Shown here: positions 55,683-64,000 of the stretch, in pieces
How the letters are laid out: every line of letters starts with the position of its first letter
Numbering within the stretch: the stretch's first letter is position 1
DNA from: Stemphylium vesicarium
Taxonomy: Eukaryota > Ascomycota > Dothideomycetes > Pleosporales > Pleosporaceae
Assembly (NCBI GenBank): GCA_004380135.1
Contig: QXCR01000063.1
Span: 95,812 to 159,811, forward strand
Reading direction: 5' to 3'
DNA length: 64,000 nt
Program-made: the position numbers and the translations under genes
Notes under the pieces: model-generated
Databases searched by the model: none
Told to the model about the DNA's origin: nothing
Seen by the model: only the letters and a program-made list of their open reading frames with translations

Positions 55683-58133
55683 ATGGCGGCCGCGAATGCT
55701 GCCGCTGGCATGCCTCCAGGAGGACAAGGTGGACAGCCTGGCTATGTGAGTGTTCAAAGCGGGTTACGTGGTGGAGACGTTCACTAACACGAATCACAGC
55801 CTGGGCAACAGCAATACCAGGCTTATCCAGGTGCTCAAGGTGCCGGTGCTCCGGGGGTAAGCCAAAACTTCTTTCTTTTAGTTCACGCGTGCGCTGCATC
55901 GTCATCACCCTGCTCTACCCGCCACCCAAGACGCAAGTCTTTGACAAGTCCCCACTTGCCTTTTGCTTCCAATAAACTCCCCGCCCGCTCGGAATACATC
56001 CACTCTAGACTCTACCCGCCACACTTTGCTCCTGGACCTTAGCCACACATGCCTCTATCAAGCAAGCTGTCATCCGGCTACAACGCCTACCAGCCCCCAG
56101 CTGGACAGGCGCCCAATCCCTATGCGCAACAGCCACAACAACAACAACAACAACAACAACCAGGCCCTCCTATGCCACCGCGTCCCGGTTCATATGCGCC
56201 ACCACAGTCGCCTTATGCACAACCTGCCGCACCAAGTCCGTATGGCACATCTTCACCATATCCTCAAGCACAGTCGGGGTATAACAGACCTCCTCCTCCG
56301 CCCCCAGGTCAACAGCCCCAGTCCCCATATCTCCAGTCGCCATTACCCCAGTCCCCTCATCCTGGACAGGCGCCACCACCCCAATGGAACCAGCCCCAAT
56401 CTCCCCAGCCATACGGTCAACAGCCCTACGGACAGCAAAATCAATGGGGACAGCCGCAGCAGCCCGCCTATGGACAGCCGCCTCAGCAGTATGGACAGCC
56501 CTACGGCCAACCGCCACCTTTCCAGCAAAATGTTCGTACTAATGCAGTCTTTTCCGCGTTGTTTTATGACGTAGACGTTGGTTCTAAGTCCTCAACTGCG
56601 TTTTCTTGTCTTCCGGAATCTTGAAACTCGTCATTACAGTTTTTCATAACCCCAATGCCCACGACCGATGATGCAGCGCTAGCGAGGGAAGACAGCAATC
56701 GAGCAATTGCTAACATGTAAATAGGGCGGCCCTCCAGGACAGCCTCCACAGGGCCAATACGGCGCTCCCCCGCCTCAGGGAGGATACCCCGGCGGACCGC
56801 CTCCCCAACAGGTGCAAGCTGGTCCTGCTGAGATACAAGGTTACAAGCAGCTCCTGCAAGCCTGCATCCAAGAGAAGGGCCTCCAAAACTTTGCCGTCTG
56901 CCAGAACCTTGACCAGATCGCCCAACAAGCTGCTCCCAAGATCAACCAGCTTATCCAACGCTGGCGAATTCAGAAGGAGATTGCCAACGACATTGTGAAG
57001 CTAGCACTCTACGACATTGTCTTGTACATTGGTAAGCATTTGATCCCGCCTATATCCAACGAAGCTAACGTTTCAAAGACGACAGTGGTTCTATGCAGTT
57101 CGAAGAAGAGGGTAGCCGTATCAAGGATTTGCGCCTTATTCTGGAGCGAGTCTCTTTCGCTGCCACACTCTTTGATGCAGACGGTATCTCGGTTCGTTTC
57201 ATGAACACAGATCTCTCAGGTGCTCGCAACTCGCAAGGCCGTCCTCTCCAAGATGGTGTCGCGACCGAGGCTCAGATTGATGAGATCATGCATGGCGTCC
57301 AGTTCAAGGGCCTAACACCCATGGGAACTTCTCTCCAGAGAAAGGTCATTGATGAAATAGTACTCCAAAAGGCGCGCTCGGGCCAGATGCAGAAGCCAGT
57401 GTTGGTCATTGCCATTACCGACGGTCAGCCGGCTGGTGAGCCCCAGAATGCCGTCTTCGACACAATCCGGAACACATTCGCAGCCCTCCAATCCACACCT
57501 TACGGAAAGGGAGCTGTTGCATTCGAGTTCGCCCAGGTCGGAAATGATGAGATGGCCAGGAAGTTCCTTGGTAAACTCGACGAAGACCCCCAGATTGGCC
57601 CCATGGTAGACTGCACGTCCAGTAAGTTCATTACAGATCGCTAAGATGATTCCGCTAACTAGTTATCAGACTTTGAGAACGAGCAGGAAGAGATGATGCG
57701 TGCCAACCCCCCTGTGGACCTCACACCCGATCTTTGGATTATCAAGCTGCTTCTCGGTGCCATCGACCGCAGCTACGACTCTAAGGACGAGAAAACCAAC
57801 CCTGCGCCAGGCGGATACGGTGCACCTCCCGGCCAGTATGGCGCCCCACCTCCAGGTCAATATGGTGGCCCACCACCTGGTCAGGGTCAATACGGCGCGC
57901 CTCCACCAGGCCAGTACGGCGCTCCCCCACCAGGACAAGGTCAATATGGCGCGCCGCCTCAAGGTCAATACGGTGCGCCACCCCCAGGCCAAGGACAGTA
58001 CGGCGCGCCACCACCAGGTCAGTATGGTCAGCGCCCCCCTCAGGGCGGCCCCCCTCAAGGAGGCCCTGGCGGATACCCAGGCCAGCAGCAGTATGGTGCG
58101 CCACCACCAGGCCCGCCAGGCGGCAGGTACTAG
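55683..58133 (+). CDS. von Willebrand A domain protein with Pro/Gln/Gly-rich flanks
   Basis: Six exons (55683-55745, 55800-55856, 56067-56531, 56725-57031, 57079-57621, 57670-58133) give about 632 aa; the acceptor at 56066 (an AAG) is the least sure point. Residues 1-230 are Pro/Gln/Tyr/Gly-rich with a polyglutamine run. A helical segment (QGYKQLLQACIQEKGLQNFA) leads into a vWA domain with a complete MIDAS metal site: D298-x-S300-x-S302 in YIDDSGSM, Thr in LTPMGTSLQ, and ITDGQP. The last 110 residues are tandem QYGAPPPGQ-type repeats. Intact MIDAS implies metal-dependent protein binding; the low-complexity arms resemble prion-like or condensate-forming regions. Three 5' introns are unusually long (193-210 nt). 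Cellular role unknown. Confidence 0.85.
56136..56161 (+). repeat. CAA repeat coding a polyglutamine run
   Basis: Eight CAA codons in a row within the vWA gene exon 3. Confidence 0.85.
57810..58030 (+). repeat. In-frame tandem repeats coding QYGAPPPGQ units
   Basis: About ten imperfect copies of a 24-36-nt unit, with many third-position changes. Confidence 0.85.
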
Positions 58134-58626
58134 GAGTCTAGTCATATACCTGGTACAACTAACTTTGCACCAATACCGGATCAGCACAGAGTTTGGAATT
58201 GGGGTTATCCATAGGCAATTATGGTAGGGTTCCCTTGAATAGGAGCCATAATGTTTTCTCTCTATGCTAATAGATGAGATGGTCTAACTCGGGATTCCAT
58301 AGCTCCTAATATGAATACGTATATTGCAATTTCTTATCTGACTTGACGTTTGAGCCAGTGACGCAAGTTCATTGAGGTTAACAGTGAATTAGGTTGTCGC
58401 CAAGTATCACTTCTTCCGTCATTGTCTTCACAACATATGTATCAATAACATGCACAGCTCATCGCTCACAACCCGTTATCGCACAACGCACCTGAATTTA
58501 CACTGTGACGCAACAGCCTCACGACTATAGCAGCATAAGCCGTGTCGCGAATATTTCCAACAAGACTGTCCCAAAGACTGGCCAAACAAGCATTACATTC
58601 ACGGTTGCATCGGAACATCAACAGAC
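58134..58626. other. Spacer, no gene seen
   Basis: 3' flank of the vWA gene and promoter of the next gene. Confidence 0.5.
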
Positions 58627-59595
58627 ATGCCAACATCACCCGCCAAGATCTATGGTGCAGCCCTCATCGCAGACACCTACTCCGTCTCTATTCTAGCCCT
58701 CGATCCCGAAAAAGGCAAATACCATCTAAACGCGCGCGCAATCGACCTACCAGACCGACCCCCGTCTCCGCGCCAACACCGCCCTCTCTTCACCGCCTGG
58801 AGCGACTGGTGCCACGAGAACTTTACCTGGCAAACCGAAGATCCCACGCGCGGGATGAACATCCGTCCGCGTCTGAGACTCCCAGAAGAATACCAAGAGC
58901 GCTATGAAGAGAAGTCTGCGGCCCGCGAGATACGCAATCTGGCTAAGCAGAAGGGCGAGCGGGTGCCTGGTAAGCGCGAGGCGCTTGCAATGGTGCACAT
59001 GCAGGATCTGGCGAGGGATACGGTATCGATTGCTTATTTTCATGAAGGGTTTCTTAAATTCGGGATTCAGAACGAGAAAAAATTCTTTTTGGTTGTTCGG
59101 AGGACGGGGAAGGGAAAGGAGGAGGAAGAGGGGAATGAGGGTGTAGAGGGAGGGAAGTTTGGGGCACAAGATAGTGACAAGTCGGAATTGGAGTCGCATT
59201 TGGAGTTTGACTCGGATTCAGACTCAGAATTGGACTTGCCGCCGGAATACGAAGAGGAACCTTCAAAACCCGCACTGTTTGCAGAAAAACAAGACAGCGA
59301 ACAAGACGCCGGGCAGAAAGACAAGGCCGTCGGAGCGCAAAAACATGACGACCCGCTCTCAGACTTGCACTTGGACACAGACGAAGACGCAGACTTGGAT
59401 ATGGAGCCAGAATACGAAGAGGGCCCAGTAGAAGCTGCACTGTATGTGGAGGAGAAGGAGGGACCGAGACTTCTTGCGAGGATGACGGGTAAAGATCACT
59501 TCGATGCTATCGATGAGCTGTTTCTCGAGTTGAGGACTAATCGCCGTCAGAGGCTGAGGAATAGGAAGTTCCTGAGGAGTATGGGGTATACCTGA
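58627..59595 (+). CDS. Hypothetical acidic protein
   Basis: A single exon encodes 322 aa from MPTSPAKIYGAALIADTYSV. The first 150 residues are well ordered in appearance (TAWSDWCHENFTWQTEDPTR; then AREIRNLAKQKGERVPGKRE and DTVSIAYFHEGFLKFGIQNE). Residues about 170-280 are very acidic and Ser/Glu-rich (DSDSDSELDLPPEYEEEP, repeated as DLDMEPEYEEGP). A basic helical end follows (LRTNRRQRLRNRKFLRSMGY). No signal peptide, membrane segment or known motif is seen. The two PEYEEx(P)-type repeats suggest internal duplication. The family is not recognised. Confidence 0.7.
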   Translation: MPTSPAKIYGAALIADTYSVSILALDPEKGKYHLNARAIDLPDRPPSPRQHRPLFTAWSDWCHENFTWQTEDPTRGMNIRPRLRLPEEYQERYEEKSAAREIRNLAKQKGERVPGKREALAMVHMQDLARDTVSIAYFHEGFLKFGIQNEKKFFLVVRRTGKGKEEEEGNEGVEGGKFGAQDSDKSELESHLEFDSDSDSELDLPPEYEEEPSKPALFAEKQDSEQDAGQKDKAVGAQKHDDPLSDLHLDTDEDADLDMEPEYEEGPVEAALYVEEKEGPRLLARMTGKDHFDAIDELFLELRTNRRQRLRNRKFLRSMGYT

Positions 59596-59918
59596 GCCGG
59601 TGCTGTCTGTTTGTGGTAGGGACAAGGATAGAGCGGAGGGTGGCTGGGTTATGGTGTGTACAATCCCCGGCGCGATGAGTGAATGTGGTGTCCGTATGCA
59701 GAGATAGCAGGCGGTAAGTCGTATAAATGCATTGGTTTCACGTCATTTTCGCTTCAATTCTGCGTTGTGGTAATTGCGATGTAATGTTGGGAAGTATCAA
59801 AAGAGTGAAGTAAGTACAGACAAGAAGAGAAACCATCCCAGAACGTAGCCTGTCGCCTGTGCCATCAAGAGCGTCCACATCAATGCCGCGTTCTACTAAT
59901 AACCTATAGGACTTCCAT
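59596..59918. other. Convergent spacer
   Basis: 3' flanks of two convergent genes; no coding content. Confidence 0.5.
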
Positions 59919-60778
59919 TTAGTTGGCAGCGGTCCACAGAGCTGGACCAGGGAAGGTGTAGGAAGTAGGGTTCGTGTAGATGTTGAACACAACTCCGGGC
60001 ATAGAAGGAGTGTAAAGGCTGGTGCCTGGTACACCGCCAGTTGGTGCGACAGTGCCGCTACCTCCGACCTTGAGGTTCAGGCCTGAACGACAAATTAACA
60101 TCTATCTCATGTCATAAATGGACGCCAAGAGGGCAACTTACACTGAGGGTACAGCTGCGCACCGTTCACGTTCTGGCCACCGTGGAGAGCAATGATCTCG
60201 TGACGAATGACATAGTTGCCTGGTGCGAGTTTGGCGGGCAGCTTGGTGGAGACCTTGAAGTTGTTGGAGATGAGTTTGTCGGTGACCCAGGTTCCGGGGC
60301 TGACGATGGCGTCCTGAGAGATCTTGGACCAGCGGAGGGAACCGGGAGTCAGGGTCGTGCAGTCACCTGCGAGTGTGATTAGCTATATTTAAACCCCTTT
60401 GAATTGGGAGCATCTCTTACCATTGCAAGGTGCGATGTAGTTGATGATGGGCCCCTTGTGACTGTCAGGCCAGGTGTTCCACTCGAATTCAATAGTGTCT
60501 CCAGCGTTGGCGCTCGCATAGAGACGTCCAGCAGTAGCGCTCTTGTGGCAGTTAATGTCTGCTGTCCCAACGGAGTTTGGCTCAACGAAACCGAGGTCCT
60601 GGTTCAAGGAGTCCCATCCTGCTGTCTGGGGACGCGTATCTTTGGAGTGGTAGTACCAGACAGGGTCGGAGCCTTTGGTAGATGTGCCCCCGATGTTGAC
60701 GTTCTTCACGAAGCCGTGGGCTGAGGCAGTGTCCAGGAGGACGGCGATGGCGCTGAGAAGGATGGCGGATGTGTACAT
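59919..60778 (-). CDS. AA9 lytic polysaccharide monooxygenase (GH61)
   Basis: Three exons (60778-60421, 60366-60142, 60082-59919) give 248 aa. The signal peptide MYTSAILLSAIAVLLDTASA is cut to expose H21, the first residue of the copper-binding histidine brace. The second brace ligand is H107 in DSHKGPIINYIAPC, and the axial Tyr is Y192 in NGAQLYPQC. RHEIIALHGGQ carries the conserved outer-sphere His. Cysteines 77/195 and 118/122 can pair as in the family. AA9 enzymes cleave cellulose or related glucans oxidatively with Cu, a reductant and H2O2 or O2. There is no C-terminal cellulose-binding module. Introns are 54 and 59 nt with GTAAGA/GTAAGT donors. Confidence 0.95.
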
Positions 60779-62584
60779 GGTGAAGTGAGTGAAAGGCAAG
60801 TTATGCAATGCGTTGTAGTGAATGTCTTTGCTGTGATGATAACTTGATGGCCTAGTAGCCGCTCTTTATATGTCTTGAGACTTTACAGTGCTGCCTTTCG
60901 TCGGGTTACATTGAAACAGGTACGGAGTATCTCTCCCGATTGTTTCAAGTAATCCAAGAGCCATATAGTGTTATTAGATGACGATAAGACCATAGCGACG
61001 GACTTGTATCAGCAGTCGGCATGGTCACAATCGCAACACATAGCTTATCGACCGCCAGCACAATGCCACGCCCGTCGCATAGCGTCCAAGATTTTGGCGC
61101 TACAGAATGCGACGTGAGGCGGAGGAGCCTATATTGCTACGATATTATTCTTGTCCCAGATGGTGGCTGTGGCGTGCAGCGGTCTGCGTCCCAACCTAAA
61201 TCTCTGTCGCTAGTCTCGTGCGCCAGCCTGGTTTTCCAATCTTTAATATATCTTCCCCGGAAAGCTAGTATAAAGTGCCGTTAGCGAGCAATCTATTAAG
61301 TCCCGTGGGTGGCAAATGGCAGTGAGACAATCCTGGACATCGTTTCACCTTGGTCACACGGGCGTTTCTTGAGACTAACGGAGTGTTGATTATTCCGACA
61401 GCAACGAGATTTGTTCTCGAGAAAAAGGCCATGCCGTACCAACAGAGCTCCAATGAACATAAAAGGCGCCACACGCGGTAGCTTTGGTATTGCATTTGTG
61501 TAAGCGCAGGGCAAATCGAAAACCATCTAGCATAGTAATGCTGCGCTGCGGTAGAGCATCGGGGTATCGCATTTTGAACGAAGTGGCAGATGAGAATAAA
61601 CCGTGTATCGTCTGGTTGCTTGAAAAATCAGAGTAGTCTCGCAAATACACCTGTGATGGCTTGCGGTGCGCGGCTATTGTGAGCGTTGAATCGAAGGCGC
61701 AAACGTATGCGGACATCCGTTATTGCCGGCACGACCTCTGCGCGATGTGCGATCCACAACTGTTTAGGCCCTGATGTGCTGCCAAGACCGTCATTAATGA
61801 GGGTGAGTGTGGGTGGACGAATAATCAAGGGCATGTGACGTGGCTTCGGTTGCGCGGGGCCGGCCAGATGTTTAGTCATCGCACCCTCCCCAACCTCTCC
61901 TTCCAACGCGACGTTCCCTCATTGTCTACTGGATCGCACAATCTTCCTTTTTCTTTTTTAGGCAATCGTTACTCCTGTAGCACGATACGAACATGTCGAG
62001 GTCGATCACTTGAGATACATGCTGGCTAACGCGACTGGACCAGAGTTATGATGTCATAGGGCCTGTCAGACTCACACAGAAATTCCTGTAGCTTCGAAGC
62101 TGGGATTCATTAAGCAAAACAGAATCTGGAAACTACCTACTGAGACTAATGGTAAAGAAATGTGCGTCTTGTGGAACCTCTCAACGATGTTACTTTGCAC
62201 TGAAGCGTCCAGTGTACAGGATGGGATAACTCTATGAGAGAGTTGACGATTGAGGCTCATACGAGTCAAAACGCATCGAATCGCACACTTCTTAAGAGAA
62301 TCGATTATAGCAGGTGGGTCGCACGGCGCAGACCTAGTATTCGTATACCTAGCCGATGCGGACCGCGTTGTCATTGGCGACGGTCGATGCCGCAACACCC
62401 GAGGGCGTAATCCTGCGTCGGATCCTGCCTGAGGATGTTGCACTATTGCGTATGACATATTCTCATCATAGCTGCCCTTATAAGATCTGTCCCGTCTCAC
62501 TGGTTATCCTTAAAGGTAACGCCATATCACCACCTGATCGTGATATCGCCATCATTTCACAGCTACCCGATTACTATCGTAGAC
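60779..62584. other. 1.8-kb divergent spacer, no gene seen
   Basis: Between the LPMO start and the small secreted protein gene; only short frames with no pattern. A TATAAAGTGCC lies near 61,269. Confidence 0.45.
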
Positions 62585-63201
62585 ATGGCACGCAAGTTAT
62601 GCTTCGCCCTTCACACCGCCCTGCTAGTTTTCACATTTTTCCAGCTGGCAGCATCTGAAGTTGTCGATCACAAGAAGACTGCACCATTGCAGAAGCGAGC
62701 CGACTGCCGTTTCGAGACCGCCGAAGACGATACACTCACCACATACGGTGAGCAGGTACGCATTAGTCCGGAAATTGCCTGCCGGGGCAGCGACTGTCAA
62801 CTCACAAGATCCATGACCTATACTCTTCCCAACACAAACACGTTCGGCATACCATCCGATACAGACGTTGATCTTTTCGACATCGTATCAGCGGATATCA
62901 GCTTTAGATCGGTCAACGCGGGCACAGTGGGCCACACTGTTCAGGAAACATTGTCTCAAAAGGTTCTTGCTGGAACAATGGGCTTTGTCAGCCTGAAGCC
63001 TAAATATGAATGTGAGTTGCTGTCGTAGAACTGGAAACCCCGGGATAGGAACTAATCGTCGCTCGCATAGGTACTCCGGATGGTAAATTCGTTGGTGATT
63101 GCGATTCGTCTTTGCCTCAAGATAAAGAGGGACGAGTCTGCTTCCCGGCTTTTATTGGGCGGATTGTTGATGGACCGAGAACGATTGTACAAATAACGTA
63201 G
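62585..63201 (+). CDS. Small secreted protein with Kex2-type propeptide site
   Basis: Two exons (62585-63011, 63071-63201) give 185 aa. A signal peptide (MARKLCFALHTALLVFTFFQ) is followed by a short propeptide ending in LQKR at about residues 35-38, a typical Kex2 site, then a mature chain starting ADCRFETAEDDTLTTYGEQV. The chain has few cysteines (CRGSDC, then YECTPDGKFVGDCDSS and VCFP), hinting at two or three disulfides. The pattern is that of effector-like secreted proteins, but no named family is recognised. The intron is 59 nt (T|GTGAGT ... CATAG) and joins EC across a Cys codon. The in-frame upstream extension to 62540 lacks an ATG and precedes the leader. Confidence 0.75.
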
Positions 63202-63710
63202 GAAGCGGTCCTAAGGGGCCGCCCTCGATGTACTGCAGCCTCGCTATTATTGATGATCCCGTCTCATGAATCACGGGCATCTAATTCAAACGCAAACTTT
63301 AGCACAAATGGATTACGATTCCTTCTCAAGCGATTTCACCCCTACCACCCCCCTGAGACCCAAGCGAGCCAAGAAATGCAGAGTATCGTACTGCTGATGC
63401 CAGTCTGAGACGACGCATCCTCGTTTTAACTATTCGAACCAAGGATGGCTGTCGGGGCCTAGATCAGCGCCGGGAAAAGTGAGCTTCTAAAGCTCCTGCT
63501 TGACAATTTCCACTTTATGTGCCTCTAGCTCATCGACGTCCCAGTCCACGCTAACGAAGCATCTCCTCAAAAACCTTGGAAGTCGGCCTTGAGCTGAACA
63601 AAATAGATCGATAGACTGTCAGTTTGAAGCTCCTTTTCTTGCGCAAACGGAGTGAACGAGTCAACAGCCATGCCGCGCTGAGTCTCCGTGGCAGCCACGA
63701 TCAGACTTGC
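63202..63710. other. Spacer, no gene seen
   Basis: 3' flank of the small secreted protein gene; no supported frame before the repeat zone. Confidence 0.45.
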
Positions 63711-63715
63711 TATCA

Positions 63716-63877
63716 GTCAGTTCAGTCAGTCCGGAGGGCTCCGGACTGACTGAACTGATGTTTGAAGGTCACTGAACTGGACTGAACTGACTGCCAAGAC
63801 TTTTTAGGTACATTAAAACTGACTGAACTGAACTGAACTTGCTGCTGCTACGGACTGACTGAACTGAACTGGACTAA
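63716..63877. repeat. ACTGAACTGA-type tandem repeat zone
   Basis: Imperfect repeats of TGAAC and TGAC units (CTGAACTGAACTGAACT and similar) recur over about 160 bp, around and after the hairpin, with short unique inserts. Confidence 0.8.
63717..63758. repeat. Perfect 20-bp inverted repeat (hairpin)
   Basis: Arms 63717-63736 and 63739-63758 are exact reverse complements separated by GG. The arm is TCAGTTCAGTCAGTCCGGAG. Confidence 0.9.
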
Positions 63878-63888
63878 CCTACATTAGG

Positions 63889-64000
63889 TTAACTAATGTC
63901 GAACTGGGACAGCTGCTCTTGTATTTTTGAAATTTCTTCCTCTGATAGTACACGTGCTGGCCCATAAGTAGACGTGGTTACTGGCTGTATACCAAGCCTC
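63889..64000 (-). CDS. C-terminal end of an open frame, possibly transposase
   Basis: A minus-strand frame enters from the right edge and ends at TAA 63891-63889, reading RLGIQPVTTSTYGPARVLSE followed by EEISKIQEQLSQFDIS. The protein-like composition and amphipathic end suggest coding. Its position next to the TGAAC repeat zone and hairpin suggests the edge of a mobile element, but no transposase motif is visible in these 36 residues. It could also be an ordinary gene. Confidence 0.35.
   Translation of the reverse strand, partial: RLGIQPVTTSTYGPARVLSEEEISKIQEQLSQFDIS

Noticed and set aside
55963..56574. 203-codon plus-strand frame rich in Asn, His and Ser
   Set aside because: Shadow frame of the Pro/Gln-rich exon of the vWA gene.
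60408..60808. Earlier start for the LPMO (codon TTG)
   Set aside because: Not an ATG; the ATG at 60778 gives a proper signal peptide ending just before the copper-binding His.
1..64000. CRISPR arrays, prokaryotic operons or prophage
   Set aside because: Spliced eukaryotic genes throughout; no spaced direct repeats of CRISPR type were seen.

Overview
The window is nuclear DNA of a filamentous ascomycete. Genes are closely spaced on both strands, most introns are 45-70 nt with GTRNGT donors and CTAAC/CTGAC-like branch sites, and the gene set is typically fungal: HET-domain genes, an AA9 lytic polysaccharide monooxygenase, a secreted T1-type ribonuclease, small cysteine-rich secreted proteins, an Ssu1-type sulfite pump, and LDB19, Gep4 and Irc6 homologues. 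The mix of plant-cell-wall-active and effector-like secreted proteins with decayed HET genes suggests a plant-associated Dothideomycete (possibly Pleosporales). That placement is an inference, not a measurement.

Layout. 1-2,040: a gene cut by the left edge and an F-box gene, both on the minus strand. 2,649-4,479: GPI12 (PIG-L) divergent from a small membrane protein. 4,795-6,672: a broken HET gene. 6,855-8,257: Ssu1-type transporter. 8,258-9,800: AT-rich spacer with the stub of a short-chain dehydrogenase. 9,817-11,758: a RING protein and ribosomal protein L22. 11,759-14,984: no intact gene, but a probable P450 fossil. 14,985-18,630: an LDB19-type arrestin and a 2EXR-like protein, with a G-rich convergent spacer between them. 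18,631-21,231: gene-poor. 21,232-36,575: a dense housekeeping block (SprT-like/BTB-like protein, Mpv17/PMP22, Cys-rich conserved protein, MPP-alpha, Dma1-type FHA-RING ligase, bestrophin-like channel, PEX11-like). 36,576-39,614: a tRNA-like relic, secreted ribonuclease and secreted cysteine-rich protein. 40,815-43,576: SmD3, Irc6/p34-like protein and a methyltransferase. 44,399-48,673: two broken HET genes, tail to tail. 49,163-52,992: a divergent pair of a secreted lactonase-like propeller and a secreted FAD oxidase. 53,507-54,310: Gep4. 55,683-59,595: a vWA protein with Pro/Gln-rich tails and an acidic unknown protein. 59,919-63,201: an AA9 LPMO and a small secreted protein. 63,700-64,000: TGAAC-type repeats, a hairpin and the end of an open frame, possibly a transposon edge.

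Functional links. The FAD oxidase and the lactonase-like protein could act in sequence outside the cell (sugar to lactone to aldonic acid), and the oxidase would also make H2O2 that could feed an LPMO such as the one 7 kb away. The RNase, cysteine-rich protein, LPMO, FAD oxidase and 185-aa secreted protein form a loose secretome group at 38-63 kb. All three HET loci carry frame breaks. Most multi-exon models were built by joining reading frames at GT-AG sites with conserved protein context, and their summed exon lengths are multiples of three. No transcript evidence was available.
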